Shown here one piece after another: positions 1 through 9,922 of a DNA stretch of 64,000 bases. The translations under genes and the position numbers were made by a program. The notes beneath the pieces were generated by a model. That model ran no database searches. It was not told the DNA's origin and saw nothing but the letters and a program-made list of their open reading frames with translations. The stretch's first letter is position 1. Each line of letters starts with the position of its first letter. The stretch is taken from the NCBI GenBank assembly GCA_905250075.1, contig CAJNOP010000337.1, positions 1-64,000 on the forward strand, written 5' to 3'. Source of the DNA: Rotaria sp. Silwood1. Taxonomy: Eukaryota > Rotifera > Eurotatoria > Philodinida > Philodinidae.

Positions 1-338
1 GATAAAAGAAAAAAGCTAACGCGCCGCTACCGCACCGCGGTGATAAACACAGAAAACCTACCGCGCCGCTGCCGCGACGCCACCAAAAATAACCATGCCG
101 CGACCGCGCCGCTGCCGCGATGATTGTTAGAATAATGTTGTGAATTTTACGATCTGTGACTGTTCAAGACTAGAGCTGTTGTTACCAATCGATAAGATTC
201 GTTGAATCTCATAGTTTTGCACTTGCAAACATTGAAATTCTGTTCGAATTCATGCATTTTTGCATTGTTCTTCAAAAAAACCTACCGCTACCGCGCCGCC
301 ACCGCCACAGCGGCAGCGGCAGCGATCGCGCCGCGATG
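1..338. repeat. GC-rich CCG/GCN minisatellite
   Basis: Two GC-rich blocks (about 19-125 and 281-338) stand out in otherwise AT-rich DNA. They are built from degenerate units such as CCGCGCCGCTGCCGCGA. The second block is itself inverted, going from CCGCCACCGCCA to a GCGGCAGCGGCAGCG strand. The 150 bases between the blocks are ordinary AT-rich sequence. No open frame runs through it. It could be a low-complexity remnant of a larger array truncated at the window edge. Confidence 0.6.
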
Positions 339-718
339 GACATCTCTGATAGATATATGAATTTTCATTTCTTTGAATAAATATTTTGACTTGTTAGAAA
401 TTTAACTTCTGCTTTTTCGAAAACAAAATGACACCTACTCATTGGAATGCATTGAGATACTGACAAAAAACGGTAACAGTCTAGAATGTTCTTTAGCAAA
501 TGTCCTTGATGAAATGTCCCCAGATTTTTGCCCTTGCAAAAATGTCCCCCAGAGTGAATGCCCTTGGCAAAAATGTCCTTTAGAAATGGTCCTTAGTGGG
601 ATGGTCCTCGGAAAAAATGTTCTCCCTTATCAAAATGTCCTTTTACTAAAATATGAATAACGTTCGGTGATAATGTTAGTCAATTAATTTTATTTATTAT
701 AACGGAATAGTTTTCATT

Positions 719-974
719 TTATTTTCCATTTGCAACAAAAAAAGAAAGTCCTTGTAATAATTCTTGTGCCGTAATTTTGTTATTGTTGAACCGATTATAC
801 AATTCTTTAGTTTGTTGTTCAGCAATTCTTGATTGAGATCGTTTGTTACGATGTCGCATTCCACTGTTTATTTGAAGAATCAAATCATGAACGGTGTTCA
901 CTTCTTTTCGAATTGAATCAATGAACAACCATATATTGGGATGAGTTTTATGTAAACGTCTTTTGAACCTGTGG
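719..974 (-). pseudogene. MULE transposase C-terminal fragment
   Basis: Reading on the minus strand from 974, the open frame gives about 85 residues: NHRFKRRLHKTHPNIW, then LFIDSIRKEVNTVHDLIL, and a stop at 719. The pattern (RF...HPNIW.FI..I..E, then a basic stretch and a terminal DYxxGLS-like motif, here ELLQGLSFF) matches the extreme C-terminus of Mutator-like transposases found with FLYWCH fingers in bdelloids. There is no ATG in front. The N-terminal direction runs directly into the telomere-like hairpin at 976, so the catalytic part is lost. Family assignment is from recognition of the motif, not from a search. Confidence 0.55.
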
Positions 975-975
975 T

Positions 976-1104
976 TAGGGTGTGTGTATGGGGTGTGGGT
1001 GTGGATTTAGATATATTTTATACCCACATCCACATCCACACCCACCCACCCCACCCACCCCACACACACCGACACCCACACCCACATCCACACCCCACAC
1101 CCAT
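976..1104. repeat. telomere-like hairpin H1
   Basis: G-rich arm 976-1008 begins TAGGGTGTGTG and contains GGGTGTGGGTGTGG. A 12-base AT-rich loop follows, then a much longer C-rich arm (1021-1103) of CCCACA/CCCACC units. It lies inside the MULE element and touches the broken 5' side of its transposase fragment. Confidence 0.75.
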
Positions 1105-1355
1105 AAACAACTTAAATATGTTGAAATATATTTGGATTACAGCGTCATCTATGTGTCGAGCGACATGATATTTAAAAAACAACAATTGAGAATGAGGGAC
1201 ATTTTTACATGAAAGACCATTTCTCAAGGACATTTTCGCCGTGGACATTTATTCTGAAAGACATTTTTTCAAAGACGAAATCTGGAGGACATTTTTTATA
1301 AGGACGAACATCCGAAGACATTTCGTCAAGGACATTTTCTAAAGGACATTCTAAC

Positions 1356-1904
1356 ATGTATTCCAAAAAACGAACGTGTATTGTCCATCATCAAATTAAT
1401 AAAATTAGATGAATGGTCAGGTTACAAGTACGACGAAGATGATGCTTGAATATTAAACTTTTTTCAAGTAAAGAATGGTTTACGACAGATCAAATAATGA
1501 AAAACTATGGTTTTAACGTCAACAAATCACTATTTATGACATTTACAATTGGCGGTTTAAGCGATAAGAACATGATATTACTTTCTGACATAGATAATCG
1601 TTTTTTTGTGATAAACGCATAATTTGGTCAATATATCTTCGTTTAAACGATGTGACATTAAACATCGTTTCAATGGCAGAATAGTGTTTCCTCAACTAAC
1701 TGGGTAGTGGGCTACGAAAAGTATTTGCGCCCAGGTCTTGTCTTGGCTGATTTATGGCCGTGTTAATGAATTCTTGATCTCAGATACATTACTTGGTTAG
1801 ATATGAAATAAAGCAGGTTTCATGCAAAATTTAGCTCATGAACAGATCTTATCGTCATTAGATTGCTTCAAAATATGCATTTGAAATAGACGACACCTTA
1901 TCTA
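1356..1904. other. AT-rich sequence without a gene
   Basis: No open frame of note, no splice-linked exons and no repeat family recognised here. It separates the MULE element from the next palindrome. Confidence 0.5.
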
Positions 1905-2541
1905 ACAATGAAAGAGTTTGTAGTGATGAGTTCAGAGGTTGACCATGTTCCGGTCAAATGATTGCTTTCACCGAGCCGCTAACGAATTTAAAATATGAGC
2001 TGCCATTGGCATGTCTGGACAGAGATCCTTGAATTTCAAGCTATGTGGCATTTAGGTATAAAAATGGGCCAGGGAAGGTTTTATCCATTATTGTAATGAC
2101 GAAACATAGTGTTATTCGGGCCGATTATACGGTTTGTAGGGACTCTCTTTCATATGGCCCGAACAATACCATGTTTTGTACTTATACTAGAAGAGCGAAT
2201 TCTTTTACTGGTTGATAGCAAACGCCATTTTCTATGAACTACAGAAAAATTTCACTCTACTATTATAAGGATGGAACTCAGGATTATTCGGACCATATGA
2301 AAGAGAGCCCCTGCAAATCGCATAATCTGCCCGAATAACACTGCTTTATCCTTATAATAGTGGAGAAAACCTTCGCTGATTCATTTTTATACCTAAATTT
2401 CACATACCTTGAAATTCAAGGACCTCTGTTCAGACATGCCAATAGCAGCTCATATTTTAAATTCGTTAGTCTCTTGGTGAAAGCGATCATTCGACGCGAA
2501 CATGGTCAACCTCTGAACTTATCAGTACAAACCCTTCCATT
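1905..2541. mobile_element. foldback element, arms about 240 bp
   Basis: The left arm (about 1905-2168) and the right arm (about 2283-2541) are inverted copies. Shared blocks include GTTCAGAGGTTGACCATG near the outside and TTCGGGC...CATATG near the inside. The spacer is about 115 bases. The terminal sequence is CAATGAAAG on the left and its approximate complement CTTCCATTG on the right. No transposase frame is present. The short open frame at 2360-2545 lies wholly in the arm and is not a gene. Confidence 0.65.
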
Positions 2542-2998
2542 GTAAGTACTAAACGATAAAAAACCTTTCATATCTCATGGACGAAGAATAGCACACCAAC
2601 AAATTTGACTAAGTAATGAGTCAAGAGAAATCTTGCTTTCAAGTCAAAATTTCAGAGCCGTCTAATAACGGTGAAGCCTAATAATTGAGAAAATTTCACG
2701 CCAAACCTGTATCATTAGATCTTTTTGCCAGGCTGCTTGTCTAAGGTTGAACATTTACTAAAATCACGATAAATACGAAATGATTAGGAATATCAATGAA
2801 TCATTCTAGCCTTTCACTAGTCGCATCAAGTTCCACATATGAATGAACTATGAACTGGCTCGACATCTAACAGTTAGAAGTGTATTCCCTTGCAGGCTTT
2901 CTACGATTTGTGAGACCTTTAGTAATCGTATCATTTGATACTGTAGTTACGATCAAGTTCACCACGGTGTATGTTACCCGAGGGGGAAAAAGCGAAGT
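2542..2998. other. intergenic sequence, nothing recognised
   Basis: About 450 bases of AT-rich sequence without coding signal, between the foldback element and the GACTTCA minisatellite. Confidence 0.5.
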
Positions 2999-3235
2999 TC
3001 AGACTTCAAGGCTTTAAGTGACTTCAGCAGCAGAGACTTCAAATTTTCAAAAGACTTCAGAAGACTTTGAAAGACTTTATGAGACTTCAAGAGATGTCAT
3101 GAGACTTCATGCTACTTCACAAGATTTTTTGACTTCAGAAGACTTCATGAGGCTTCAGAGAACTTTACAAGGTTTGATGTGACTTCATATGATTTTACAA
3201 GACTTCATATCACTTCATTAGACTTCGAGATTGAA
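2999..3235. repeat. GACTTCA minisatellite, array 1
   Basis: More than fifteen degenerate GACTTCA units spaced 10-12 bases apart, with typical spacers AGA and TGA. A shorter array of the same unit in the same orientation lies at 4828-4935. The two arrays flank a MITE and a complex inverted repeat. Confidence 0.75.
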
Positions 3236-3295
3236 TGAGCGGTCGAGAAGCCTTACAAATGGCATCGAATTTTTGTGCCACGCAAAATACAGAGT

Positions 3296-3598
3296 GATGT
3301 CATAATCCCGTTACACCTGGTATCCACCGCGAAACAGCAATTACCCCAAGGGTAATGACTATATGTGCTAAAAGTTGAGCATTTTGAGTGGTTTTGGTGT
3401 ATTACTCCGGGGGAATGACGTCGTTACAGCAAATCTACTCAAAACGCTCAACTTTATAGATATATAGTTTATGTAAGGAGTATTGAAGTCATTACTCCTG
3501 TTCGTAAATTATAGATCGGGAAAGTGAATACACTTGATTACTCTGCGAGTATTTTGACGGTTGGCTCTCGATACCCAGTGTAATGGTATTATGACATC
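3296..3598. mobile_element. 303-bp MITE with inverted ends
   Basis: The ends are inverted copies: left GATGTCATAATCCCGTTACA, right GTAATGGTATTATGACATC. Inner blocks also pair: AAAAGTTGAGCATTTTGAGT near 3370 with CTCAAAACGCTCAACTTT near 3440, and GTAATGACT with AGTCATTAC. Total length and the absence of coding capacity fit a MITE. The target duplication is not obvious. The class of parent transposon is unknown. Confidence 0.65.
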
Positions 3599-3649
3599 TA
3601 TGGAAACACACTATCGATTAGATACATATAAAAGAGAATTTCTTTTCAT

Positions 3650-4115
3650 AACTCAATGCAATAGTATATATATAGGTATAAACTCAATAATAAAAGAAAA
3701 TCTAGCTAACATTTTTATTTCAAAATTAGTAAATTTTCAACATATTTCTTCTTTTTTCGTCAACATCAGACTAAATTCAATTCCAATCCATCATGAATAT
3801 AGAACTTATTCATAAACATTATTCATAATTTCACCATTTTTTCAATGATAAATACTCATGGTAATTTGAAATGAAAATTTTAGATGCGTTTTCTTTCATT
3901 ATTGAGTTTATATGTGCCCTTATATTGAATTACGAACATATTTATTTTCAGCAACACAGAGTATTTATTTTTGAAACAAATATTGAAATCATGAATAATG
4001 TTTATGAATAAGCTCTATATTCATGACGGATTGGAATTGAATTCAGTCTAATGATAAAGAAAAAACAACAAATACATTGAAAATTTATGGATTTTGAAAT
4101 ACAAATTTCAGCTAT
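3650..4115. repeat. complex inverted repeat
   Basis: A left arm (about 3700-3870) and a right arm (about 3955-4113) pair over AATTCAATTCCAATCCATCA and AAACATTATTCATAATTTC. Within the loop, 3878-3925 also pairs with 3655-3705 (AAACTCAATAAT against ATTATTGAGTTT). The layout suggests one palindrome nested in, or rearranged with, another. The 84-residue open frame at 3561-3815 runs across repeat DNA and is not counted as a gene. Confidence 0.55.
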
Positions 4116-4228
4116 ATGTAATCACGCAAAAGAGCTAGTAAGTAATTTGGATATATTGACTTTGTTAAAGAAACACCGCTTCTGAATTATATGATTTAAG
4201 TAAAAATATATTATCCAGAATTATATTG

Positions 4229-4381
4229 AAGATTAATTCAGATAATTATTCAATAGCTGATTCAGATTCATCATCAAATTCTGAATCTGGTTATAGTGAT
4301 GAAACAATGGAAGGTAATGAACTTAATAATGATTGGTTCAATTGGAATGAAGAAGATCAAGATAAACATACAAAATGTTGA
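4229..4381 (+). pseudogene. relic encoding an acidic Ser/Asp-rich stretch
   Basis: A 51-codon open stretch ends in TGA at 4381. It encodes an acidic, serine-rich segment (SDSSSNSESGYSDETMEGNE, then an Asn/Trp/Glu-rich end NDWFNWNEED). Codon use looks coding-like compared with the flanks. There is no ATG at its start and no recognised domain. It could be the linker of a transposase or another ancient gene. The function is unknown. Confidence 0.3.
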
Positions 4382-4827
4382 TGAAATTAAAATTAATAGG
4401 ATGGACTTTAATGTTATATGCATATTCGATTCCATCAATCCAGTATTGGAGAGCTCTTATTGTTAGATTCTAATAAATAATAAGCCTAAATTTATAGATA
4501 AGCAAACAGCGTGTTGGTTGTTGACCGATAAAGCTAGATGTTTACCGACTGACAGACTCTCACGAGTGATAGAAACAAACAGGAAAGACTAAAATTCTTC
4601 ATAACATTGATATCTAATTGACAGAACATTGCGTATGGCAATGCATAACTGTATTAAAAAGAATTGAACTATTAACTATGCTTTCTGAAGTTCAAGCGAA
4701 CACGATTTTTTTCCAGCAGACTGACAACACAATAAAAGTTCACATTTCTGCTGAAATAAGATCATCAAAAACCTTACGATTTCATTGAATTTATTATGAA
4801 GTTTTTGTACACTAAGTCTACGTTGAA

Positions 4828-4935
4828 AAATCCAGAAGACTTCATGAGACTTCAAGAGATTTCACGAGACTTCAAGAGGCTTTAAGAAAATTCATGAGAC
4901 TTCGTCAGACTTCACCGAACCTCAAAAGCCAAGTC
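4828..4935. repeat. GACTTCA minisatellite, array 2
   Basis: About eight GACTTCA-type units in the same orientation as array 1 at 2999-3235. The array ends about 330 bases before the TIR-NACHT-HEAT coding start. Confidence 0.7.
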
Positions 4936-5264
4936 TCAGTTGTTCTCCCTCGGTTTTAGCTGAGCTTAGTGTAATATCTAATACTGCGGTATTTCGTTAG
5001 AAAACCGCGACGAGCAGGAAAATTTGCGGATTCGGTCTTCATTTTTTCTGTGAGCATTATTATTGGAGAGATTTATTATGGAGAACTGGAATTTATTCCA
5101 AAAATGTACTCGATCTCATAACAGACAAGCTAATCAAATAATTACAGATAAATTGAGAGCTTTCAATGCAATCGTAGAAATGCTTATCACAATAAGTTTT
5201 CTCTATTTTTTAGCAATTTATCAGTGTTGAATATCGACTTTCTGACACTATCGTGATCGTATCA
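4936..5264 (+). other. upstream region of the TIR-NACHT-HEAT gene
   Basis: This holds no clear promoter element. A short ATG-started frame at 5078 runs about 51 codons to a TGA around 5230. It has no recognised domain and might be 5' leader sequence or an extra exon. Nothing proves it is translated. Confidence 0.3.
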
Positions 5265-8200
5265 ATGACACTCGATGCAGAAAAACACGTTATGCTGTCA
5301 TATAATTGGAATAACCAAGCTCTCGTATCCAAAATTCATGATATTCTAATTGATGAAGGTATTAAAGTTTGGATGGATATAAACGGAGGCATGGGGGATA
5401 ACATCAACATCAGGTATGAGTCTTAACACGATGGTTTTTTTGTATGCTTAAATTTGTTATGTTTGTTTGGCTAGCATGGCTGAAGGAGTAGAAAATGCTA
5501 CAGTTGTTTGTTGTTTTATGACGCCAGATTATCAGAAATCACATAATTGTCAACTTGAATTAGAATATGCTAATAAGAAAGAAATACGTATTATTCCATG
5601 TATGCTTGGTGATAAAAGTGATAGAAAATGGAAGCCCTCTAGTTGGTTGGGATTAATAACTGGTGGACTACAATATATAAATCTTCGAGATGATTCTGAC
5701 TCAAACATTCAATTGAGAGCGAGAGAACTTATTGACAGAATAAAAAATCAATCTTCGGCTTCAACAACAAAATTAGTCCTTGCACCAATAAAATTATTTG
5801 AACCAATTAGAGACAAGTATCTCAAAGAAAGTCGAATCAAACGTACAGTCAATGAAGAAAGAAGTTTCCCTATTGAACAAAGTTACATTAATTTGGCTAT
5901 AGTTGAAACGAAAGAACAACAAGAAAAAGAAAAGAATCTGGAAAGGAGCAAAAACAAGAAGCCAGGGCGAGAAAAAGAGCAAGATTATCGTCGGTCACAT
6001 TATAATGATGAGATCCTCGGTACTTTTGAAGAGATTTATGGCACAAAAACCCCAATTGATGTCAAGAACATTTTTAAAAAATGCAACGATTACAAAAAGA
6101 AAGTTCTCGTGCTTGGGCGAGCTGGAATCGGTAAATCAACCTTTTGTCAATCTGTTACTTATCGATGGGCAAAAAGTGAAATTTGGCCTGAATATGAGCT
6201 GGTTGTTTTGATTCGGTTACATTCATTAACAACTAGTCGCTATCCACCTGGTCATAGTTATTCGCTAGTGGACCTTGTCAAAAAGGAATATTTCTTTAAC
6301 CAAGCACTTTCAGAGAAAGAAGAAACAATTTTAAGAGTACCCTATGATAAAAGTAAAGTTCTTTGGCTATTGGATGGCTATGATGAAATTGCGGAAAACT
6401 TACCTACACATCTCGATGACCTAATGAAACAGTTGATTAATACAACTCATCATATCCTCACATCTCGACCATATGCAATTACCTCATCATACGATGTAAA
6501 AATGGAAATAACAGGATTCACAGATGACAATATTATCCAGTACTCGAAGCAGTTCTTTGATCAGATTAAAGATACATTACCAAATGCTTTGTCGGAAGGA
6601 CAAAAGCTCGTGAACTTCTTAAAGGCAAACCCTAGTATGTGGGGTGTTGCTCATATCCCCGTGAATCTAGAACTCATTTGCAGCCTTTGGGGTGATACCA
6701 ATTTGTCAGACACACTGACAATGACAACACTGTATGATAACATGACAGAATGGTTATGTCGGCGGCACTTAATGAAACAAAATATTAACCACCGACACAT
6801 GTCAAAAAGAGATGTTTATGACCGATGTCATAAGGAGTTACGATTCCTAGAAACGTTGGCTTTCAAGGCAATGGAATGCAACAATATTATTCTACCACCA
6901 GAACTACTCCAGAAGACACAAAACGAGCCTCAGTATTCTTTAGTCGATTATTCACAATTACTGAACATTGGCATTCTCAAATCGTATGATGACAAGCCTA
7001 CTGGTAATCAAATTTCAACAGAAAAACAATATTATTTTGTTCATCTCAGCTTTCAAGAACACTTTGCCGCACGTCACTTGCTTGAAACTCTTAAGAATTC
7101 TGATATACAGAAAGCAATCCCTTTTATCAACAACCACAAGTACAACCAACGCTTTCTTTTAATTTTTATTTTTGCATCTGGTCTGCTGATGCAACCCAAT
7201 TATGAATCATGTATGAATCTATTTTGGTCAGCCATACAGAAAGAACCCTTAGACCTTGTAGGCTTAAGACACATGAGACTTATTATTGGATGCATTGATG
7301 AACTCAGAGAAGATGCAAGCTTTCCCCAACACGCCGCTTACATAGACTTCATCGCAAAGTGGATTGGCATATGCGTTTCTGCCAAGCCATATGTCATCAC
7401 TGAACATTTAATACAATCGCTCCAACGAACAACGTTCTTAGGTACTGAACCGCGAATACAGAATCAATTAATCAAACTTCTCGAAAATCCAGACGAGTAC
7501 ATGACATACAAAATTTGCCGCATCATATCAATATTAAGGATATCCAACCCTTCGCCATGCCTTCTTTCTAAAATTCTCACAGCACTTTCGAATAAACACT
7601 GGATAATCAGAGAGACTGTATGTGAAATATTGAGGAATATGGGTGAAAAAGCAGCGCAGAATGACATAATTGTTGCCCTAATCAATGTGCTTACAGATGA
7701 AAACGTGAATGTCAGAACGAAGGCGTGTGAAGCCCTAGCAAATATGGGTGAAAAAGCAGCAACGGATGAGGTGATCACTCGCTTGATGAATGCGCTTAGG
7801 AATAAAGATTCGAATGCCAGATCGATGGCATGTGAAGTCCTTGGAAAGATAGGAGAAAAAGTAGCAACGCGTGAAGTGATCGCTGCCTTGACAAATGCAC
7901 TTATGGATGAAGACTGGAATGTCAGAATGAATGCATGTGAAGCTCTCGGAAGCATGAGAGGAAAAGCAGAAAACAGTAAGGTGATCGCTAGCCTAATCAA
8001 TGCACTTAAGGATAAAGACTGGGGTGTTAGACGAATGGCCTGTGAAGCTCTTGGAAAGATAGATAAAGAAGCAGCAACAGAAGCGGTCATGACTAGTCTG
8101 ATGGATGCCATTACGGATGAAAATTCGGATGTCAGACAAATGGCATGTGAAGTCCTTGAAAATATGGGTGAGACAGCAGCAACACATAAGGTGATTGCTG

Positions 8201-9609
8201 GCTTGATGAAGGCACTTACGGATCAAGATTGGAACGTTAGAATGAATGCATGTCAAGCTTTGAGGAACATGGGTGTAAAAGCAGCAACGAACGAGGTGAT
8301 CACTAGACTAATAAATGCGCTTATGGATGAAAGTTGGAATGTCAGACAGAAGGCGAATGAAGCTCTTGGTAACATGGGTGAAAAAGCAACAACGAGTAAA
8401 GTTATTGCTGGCCTAGTGAATGCACTCAAAGATGAAGAATCGAAAGTCAAACAGATGGCATGTGAAGCTCTTGGAAAGATAAGTGCAAAGGCAAAAACGA
8501 ATGAGGTGATCGCTGGCCTCATGAATGTGTTTAACAATGAAGATACACGTGTCAGACAGAAGGCGTGTGAAGCCCTTGGGAGGATAGGTAAAAACGCAGC
8601 AACGAATGACATGATCGCTGCCCTACTCAATGCACTTACGAATAAAGATGCAGCTCTGAGACAGAATGCGTGTGAAGTTCTCGGCAATATAGGTGAAAAG
8701 GCAGCGACGGACACTGTGATCGCTGCCTTGATGAATGCACTTACGGATGAAGATTGGGATGTCCGATGGTATGCGTGTAGAGCGCTTGGAGAGATGGGTA
8801 AAAAAGCAGCAACCGATAAGGTGATCGTTGGCTTGATGAATGCGCTTACGGCTGGAGATTGGGCTCTCGAACAGATAGCGTGTGAAGCTCTTGGGAATAT
8901 GGGTGAAAAAGCAGCAACAAATGAGGTAATTGCTAGCTTGACGCATATGCTTACAGATAAAGATTGGGCTGGCAAACAGCAGGCGTGTGAATCCCTTGGA
9001 AATATGGGGGAAAAGGTAGCAACGGGTGAAGTGATCGCTAGCCTGATGAGTGCAGTTATAGACGAAAATCCGTACGTCAAAACGAGTGCGTGTAAAGTCT
9101 TTAGGAACTTGGATGAAAAAGGGGCAACCAATGAGATGATTACTAGATTGGTAAATTCGCTTGCTCATCGAAAATTTGATAGTCATCAGGATTCAGCTAC
9201 TATTGTTCTTGAATGGATCCTGTCTTCGTATTCTGGAGCGAAGGGTTTAAGTTCACAGACGGTGACGAAACTGTACTCATTTATTAGAAGAAATGAGATA
9301 ATACACTTGACAGCAGTACCTTCAGAGAAATGGATAGTGGCATTTTTGGAGACGAGAAACGATGTCTGGCTTCCATTGGTTGCTCATATTGCACTACTTC
9401 AAGGCATTGCTGTGACTGTCGTCGATAATACTATCACGATCTACGACAATAAAGATCCATTTAAAATTAATGTGTCTGGGTATGGATTGGTGTTGACGTT
9501 GGTAAAAGCTTTCCGACAACAGAAGATGAAACTCGGAGACGACTTTACTGGAGTCAAAAAATCTGAAATTAAAACGGCAACATCATCATCAGTCTGCAAT
9601 ATTCTCTGA
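5265..9609 (+). CDS. TIR-NACHT-HEAT repeat receptor-like protein
   Basis: Two exons, 5265-5413 and 5475-9609, with a 61-nt GT-AG intron. Joining them restores the TIR domain and gives about 1427 residues. The TIR domain (about 1-130) starts with KHVMLSYNW, has the loop region VWMDINGGMGDNI, and keeps SHNCQLELEYA, whose Glu sits where catalytic Glu lies in TIR NADases. A charged linker follows. The NACHT domain has a P-loop GRAGIGKST near 264 and a Walker B WLLDGYDEI near 345. From about 765 to 1281 there are about 15 HEAT-type repeats of 35 residues (TNEVIAALMNALTDEDWNVR type). The C-terminal 145 residues form an unnamed domain ending CNIL, a possible CaaX box. By family it is a STAND-type sensor. 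The ligand and downstream partner are unknown. The protein is intact, so it is probably a working gene. Upstream exons cannot be excluded. Confidence 0.88.
7620..9170 (+). repeat. 105-bp tandem coding repeat (HEAT array)
   Basis: The HEAT region is also a DNA-level tandem repeat. About 15 units of 105 bp carry recurrent blocks such as GGTGAAAAAGCAGCAACG and GCGTGTGAAGCTCTTGG. Unit length is constant in phase, so the frame stays open. This explains the long opposite-strand open frames in the same stretch, which are shadows. Confidence 0.85.
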
Positions 9610-9799
9610 TGGTACTCCAAATGATCACAACGTAGGCTTACTTTTTTGTGGTACTGATATTGACGAGTTCTGTTTATGGACTTCTTTCGTTTTGTTGTCA
9701 TTATTTGTAAAAGTTTCAAGTCTCTAATGACTAAGAAATCAGCGCATTTGGTGACGAATTGGAGTGAGTAATCCAGAGATACAACCACTACTGGTAACC

Positions 9800-9922
9800 G
9801 GGTGTGGGTGTGGGTGTGGGTGGGTGTGGGTGTGGATGGGTATGGAAGTTGATATCTCATCAATAATCCGCCCATAGCCACAGCAACACCCACACCTCAC
9901 ACCCACACCCACCCACACCCTA
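9800..9922. repeat. telomere-like hairpin H2
   Basis: The left arm is GGTGTGGGTGTGGGTGTGGG and more, the loop is AT-rich (GAAGTTGATATCTCATCAATAAT), and the right arm is ACACCCACACC...CACCCACACCCTAG. It is the cleanest TGTGGG array in the window and lies 190 bases past the TIR-NACHT-HEAT stop. Confidence 0.8.

Larger units (their letters stand above)
482..1353. mobile_element. Mutator-like (MULE) element with long sub-repeated TIRs
   Basis: The left arm (482-650) holds many degenerate AATGTCC units about 20 bp apart. The right arm (1195-1353) is its reverse complement with GGACATT units. The outermost 40 bases of the two arms match closely when one is inverted. Between them lies a transposase C-terminal fragment on the minus strand and a telomere-like hairpin. 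Long TIRs plus this transposase tail fit a MULE. A 9-bp target duplication was looked for and is not clear. The rest of the transposase is missing, so the copy is non-autonomous. Confidence 0.65.

Noticed and set aside
976..1104. A true chromosome end
   Set aside because: The C-rich strand follows the G-rich strand and normal sequence continues on both sides, so the repeats are interstitial.
971..1248. His/Pro-rich and Gly/Cys/Val/Trp-rich frames
   Set aside because: They are translations of the telomere-like hairpin in different frames.
7464..9186. Long minus-strand open frames of 215, 292 and 187 residues
   Set aside because: They are shadows of the 105-bp HEAT coding repeat. They show Ser/Ala/Phe periodic composition and no domain.
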